Source: Streptosporangiaceae bacterium | GTDB lineage: Bacteria; Actinomycetota; Actinomycetes; Streptosporangiales; Streptosporangiaceae | Direction: 5' to 3' | DNA length: 64,000 nucleotides | Assembly (NCBI GenBank): GCA_025964715.1 | Contig: JAOPYH010000190.1 | Location: 1 to 64,000 of the forward strand | Part shown: in pieces, positions 61,593 to 64,000 of the stretch | Numbering within the stretch: the stretch's first letter is position 1 | Layout of the letters: the number at the start of each line of letters is the position of its first letter | Position numbers and translations under genes: made by a program | The notes under the pieces: model-generated | The model's database searches: none | What the model was told of the DNA's origin: nothing | What the model saw: only the letters and a program-made list of their open reading frames with translations

Positions 61593-62621
61593 TTACAAGT
61601 CGGTGATGTGGCTGTCGGCCACGGCGAGGGCCAGCTCGGGTCCGTAGGCGGAGGCGGGGGACTGGAATCCGGCAGTGAACGACCCCTCTAGGACGCGTCG
61701 GGCGATCTCCACGGACGAGTGCTGGGTGAAGCGGTAGCCGGTCGGGGTGTCGATCAGAGCGCGGGCCACGCTGCCGTCACGGCCGGTCGCCTCGGCGACG
61801 ACCTTGCTGCGGCCGACCTCACGCTCGGCTGCGGTCGGCCCGTCGGGCAGGGCATCGAGGTCGATGTCGATGGGCAGCGGCTGGCCGGTCTGCACGTAGA
61901 CCTCGATCGTGGGGACTCCTGTGGAGACGTGGCTGGTGACCAGGTCTCCCATGGGGGCGGACACGCATGCTTCCGGGCCGCCGTCGCCGAAGTCGAACGA
62001 TGCGGTCTTGGGCTCTGGCAGCGTGACGATGTCGCCGTCGGCGCGAACCAGTGCGCCCAGCTCCCCGATGCCTTCGGTCGCGCTGGCGATGGACCCGCGG
62101 GAGAAGAGGTTCAGCCCGGCCGCCTCCTCGGGGGAGGCGCTGAGCAGCTTGAGAGCGATGCGCAGGCGGATGGGGTCCGTGACACGCGCAGCGGCGTGCG
62201 CGGCGACGCAGTCACTGGGCACGACATCCCAGCCGGCGCCCGCCATGACCATCACGCCTGCCGCGGCGGCCTCGGCGTGCCGGGTCTGCGCGGCGGCGAA
62301 GACGCCGTACTCGGCGGTGGTGTCCAGGTAGTGCACACCGCCCGCGATGCAGGCATCCATCAGTGGGCCTGCTGTCTTGCGGAAGGGGCCGGCCACATTC
62401 AGGACGGCCGTGACGTCGTCGAGGCCGTCGCGCACCAGTGCCGGGTCATCGACTGGGAAGGAGCGGCCTTCCACGCCGAGCTCCTTTGCGAGGGTGTCGA
62501 CGCGCTCCTGGTTTCTGCCGGCCACGATGAAGTCGAGGTCCAGGTGCTGGGCGTGCTCAGCAACAAGCCGTCCGGTGTATCCGGTGGCTCCGTAGATCAT
62601 CAAACGGCTACTGCCCGCCAT
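61593..62621 (-). CDS. Saccharopine-dehydrogenase-like NAD(P)-binding oxidoreductase
   Basis: 342-residue Rossmann protein: MIYGATGYTGRLVAEHA at residues 8-24, LDFIVAGRNQERVDTLAKEL, NVAGPFRKTAGPLMDACI and HYLDTTAEYGVF. It resembles trans-acting enoyl reductases and saccharopine dehydrogenase-like proteins. The reaction is not known. The divergence from typical lysine enzymes argues against saccharopine itself. The WYL-type regulator gene lies 142 bases upstream on the same strand, so they may be co-regulated. Confidence 0.82.
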   Translation of the reverse strand: MAGSSRLMIYGATGYTGRLVAEHAQHLDLDFIVAGRNQERVDTLAKELGVEGRSFPVDDPALVRDGLDDVTAVLNVAGPFRKTAGPLMDACIAGGVHYLDTTAEYGVFAAAQTRHAEAAAAGVMVMAGAGWDVVPSDCVAAHAAARVTDPIRLRIALKLLSASPEEAAGLNLFSRGSIASATEGIGELGALVRADGDIVTLPEPKTASFDFGDGGPEACVSAPMGDLVTSHVSTGVPTIEVYVQTGQPLPIDIDLDALPDGPTAAEREVGRSKVVAEATGRDGSVARALIDTPTGYRFTQHSSVEIARRVLEGSFTAGFQSPASAYGPELALAVADSHITDL

Positions 62622-62763
62622 AGTGTGCTCCGTACCGTGGGGAGAGGAAAAGACGTGGGAAGGGCAGCGCGGCTCTGGGGCGGATTCGCCCAGGGATGCC
62701 TGCCGTGTTCCACGCTAGAGGCAGATCCGGACAGGTTCTGTCCTGGTCTTGACCCGGTGTGGA

Positions 62764-63747
62764 TCAGGGGTGGTTGCCCGTAGCCGTGTGGGGGGTGGCT
62801 GTGTTGGTGCGGTACAGGGCGTCGAGACGGCTCAGCAGTGCGTCACGGACGGAGTCGGGTGACAGGACCTGCAGCGGGGAGCGCAGGCTGAGCAGGTAGC
62901 CGGCCATCTGGTCGGGGTCGGAGCCGCCGATCGTGATGATCGTGTCGCGCGGTCCGTCGGACTCGTGGGCCGCGACGATCGGCGCGACCAGGCGCAGGGT
63001 CTCCTCGAGGGGCAGGGGAAACCGGACCTTGGCGTAGAAGGGGTATCCAGTGCGGACGATGGTGTCGGAGACGAGCTGTGCGGCATCGGGGGGAGCGGCC
63101 AGGTCGACGACGAGACCGGTGGGATGGGCGTCCAGGACCCGGTCCGCACGGAAGCTGCGCCATGCATCACGGTCGACATCACGGGCCACGAAATACCAGT
63201 GGGCCCCTGTGTAGACCAGGCGATGCGGGTCGACGTCGCGGACACTGGTGTTGCCCTGCATGTCCCGGTAGGACAGCCGCGTTCGCTCCGTTGCGCGGCA
63301 GACGGAGGCAAGCACGAGCAGCACGGCGGCGGAGGCCTGCGGAGCGGGTGAACGTGGTGTGTGCTCCACGGCGGCGTCCAGACTCGCCAGCCGCGCGGCC
63401 ATGCGCTTGGGCAGAATCTGCTGGAGCTTCAGCAGAGCCGACAACGCTGCTTGGTCACCGCCGAGGGCCGCGCCGTGGGCGGCCTCCCGAAGGGCCACGG
63501 CTACGGCGAACGCCTCATCGTCGTCCAGGTTCAGCGGCGGCACCCGTGCTCCGGCACTCAGCCGGTAGCCACCGCCTGGGCCGGGTACCGACTCCACGCC
63601 GTATCCCAGCTCACGCAGCCGGTCGACATCCCGGCGGACCGTGCGCTCGGTGACCTCCAACCGGGCTGCCAACTCCGCGTTCGACCACGTGGGTCTGCTC
63701 GACAGCAGCGACACCAATCGCAGCAGACGGGCAGATGTAGCGATCAC
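62764..63747 (-). CDS. HTH/WYL-domain transcriptional regulator
   Basis: 327-residue regulator: an N-terminal winged helix (WSNAELAARLEVTERTVRRD, then VDRLRELGYGVES), the PGPGGGYRLSAG wing, then a WYL domain (SYRDMQGNTSVRDVDPHRLV, YTGAHWYFVARDVDRDAWR) and a C-terminal WCX segment. WYL domains bind nucleic acid or nucleotides. Members of this kind often act on a neighbouring operon. The GTG start has no clear SD. It probably controls the oxidoreductase downstream. Confidence 0.88.
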   Translation of the reverse strand: MIATSARLLRLVSLLSSRPTWSNAELAARLEVTERTVRRDVDRLRELGYGVESVPGPGGGYRLSAGARVPPLNLDDDEAFAVAVALREAAHGAALGGDQAALSALLKLQQILPKRMAARLASLDAAVEHTPRSPAPQASAAVLLVLASVCRATERTRLSYRDMQGNTSVRDVDPHRLVYTGAHWYFVARDVDRDAWRSFRADRVLDAHPTGLVVDLAAPPDAAQLVSDTIVRTGYPFYAKVRFPLPLEETLRLVAPIVAAHESDGPRDTIITIGGSDPDQMAGYLLSLRSPLQVLSPDSVRDALLSRLDALYRTNTATPHTATGNHP

Positions 63748-64000
63748 AACGCGAGCCTACGACAGCGGCGAGGACGGCTCCTGGCGGTCTGGGGGGCTTC
63801 TGCGTTGTCCCGTGAGCGCGGCGACCTCCATTCGGATGCACGACGGTCACCGGCCTCGGTGCACTGGGGAGGACGCCGTCGCGCACCTCGATGGCCGCAT
63901 GGGAGCCCGTAGGGAGCCCGTACGTCCCGGAACAACGCGGTCCGGCGCGGAGAATCTGACACGTCCCGGCATGCCACAGCGCCCGCGAGCGGCAGAAACG
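63748..64000 (-). other. Integrase-3'-end-like sequence at the right edge
   Basis: No gene is complete here. At 63901-63933 the tandem GGGAGCCCGTAGGGAGCCCG closely resembles 57639-57670 next to the integrase fragment. On the minus strand both read (V/F)R(N/D)(L/V)RAP(F/Y)GLP. This may be the 3' end of a further integrase gene lying beyond the window. Confidence 0.4.

Noticed and set aside
1..64000. CRISPR arrays, complete insertion sequences or a modular biosynthetic cluster
   Set aside because: No regularly spaced repeats, intact transposase with terminal repeats, or polyketide/peptide synthetase genes were found on either strand.

Overview
The window is high-GC DNA with GTG and TTG starts, many Shine-Dalgarno (SD)-less starts placed right behind a TAnnnT -10 element, and an actinobacterial gene set: glmU-prs, uup-ispE-rsmA-rpf-tatD-metG, protein O-mannosyltransferase, gephyrin-like Glp with the SepX/GlpR-type membrane protein, and a tamR/tam pair. 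I read it as the chromosome of a filamentous actinomycete, most likely Streptosporangiales or a close relative. The rank is inference; the phylum is well supported.

Left part (1-36.7 kb): mostly conserved core genes. It holds prs (partial), glmU, tRNA-Gln, a fatty-acid desaturase behind a three-half-site operator, a TetR regulator, and a two-gene cassette of unknown proteins behind an exact LexA (SOS) box. Next come tam/tamR around a MarR-type palindrome, uup-ispE, a membrane-anchored Ser/Thr kinase, rsmA-rpf-tatD-metG, a GT2 and a GT-C glycosyltransferase, and rsmI divergent from pmt. A LacI/MFS pair with twin operators, corA, the xylose set xylB-xylA/xylR, and a sugar-acid operon whose first gene (KDG dehydratase) carries an internal frameshifting deletion follow. 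The part ends with purC, Dps, a GNAT, a secreted nucleotidase and a SAM-dependent methyltransferase.

First accessory block (about 36.8-43.0 kb): a Hin-like helix-turn-helix protein, an XRE regulator, then a tightly overlapped run of small unknown proteins leading into a phytanoyl-CoA-dioxygenase-like (Fe/2-oxoglutarate) enzyme. The last codons of that enzyme are duplicated just downstream as a possible 16-residue peptide gene. A 140-residue unknown protein and a small protein-kinase-fold enzyme follow. The block ends in a frameshifted integrase remnant abutting tRNA-Ala(CGC), which marks an old integrative element.

Second core block (43.1-55.1 kb): sepX, a GNAT, mogA-moaC-glp(moeA)-galU with stop-start overlaps, 5-formyl-THF cyclo-ligase, a D-2-hydroxyacid dehydrogenase, a K+/H+-type antiporter, an FmdB-like zinc ribbon, MTA phosphorylase with a SAF-domain protein, and a secreted VanY-type peptidase.

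Second accessory block (55.1-64.0 kb): tRNA-Arg(CCT), whose 3' part is repeated exactly (44 bp) 2.4 kb downstream. Between the copies lie a ParB-like protein, a PIN-domain toxin with its antitoxin, and a repeated roughly 118-bp non-coding unit. To the right of the second copy is decayed prophage: an integrase C-terminus fused in frame to a tape-measure protein that has two further frameshifts, and a tail-gene fragment. About 1 kb without a recognisable gene follows, then a MazG-like protein, a saccharopine-dehydrogenase-like oxidoreductase and a WYL-type regulator.
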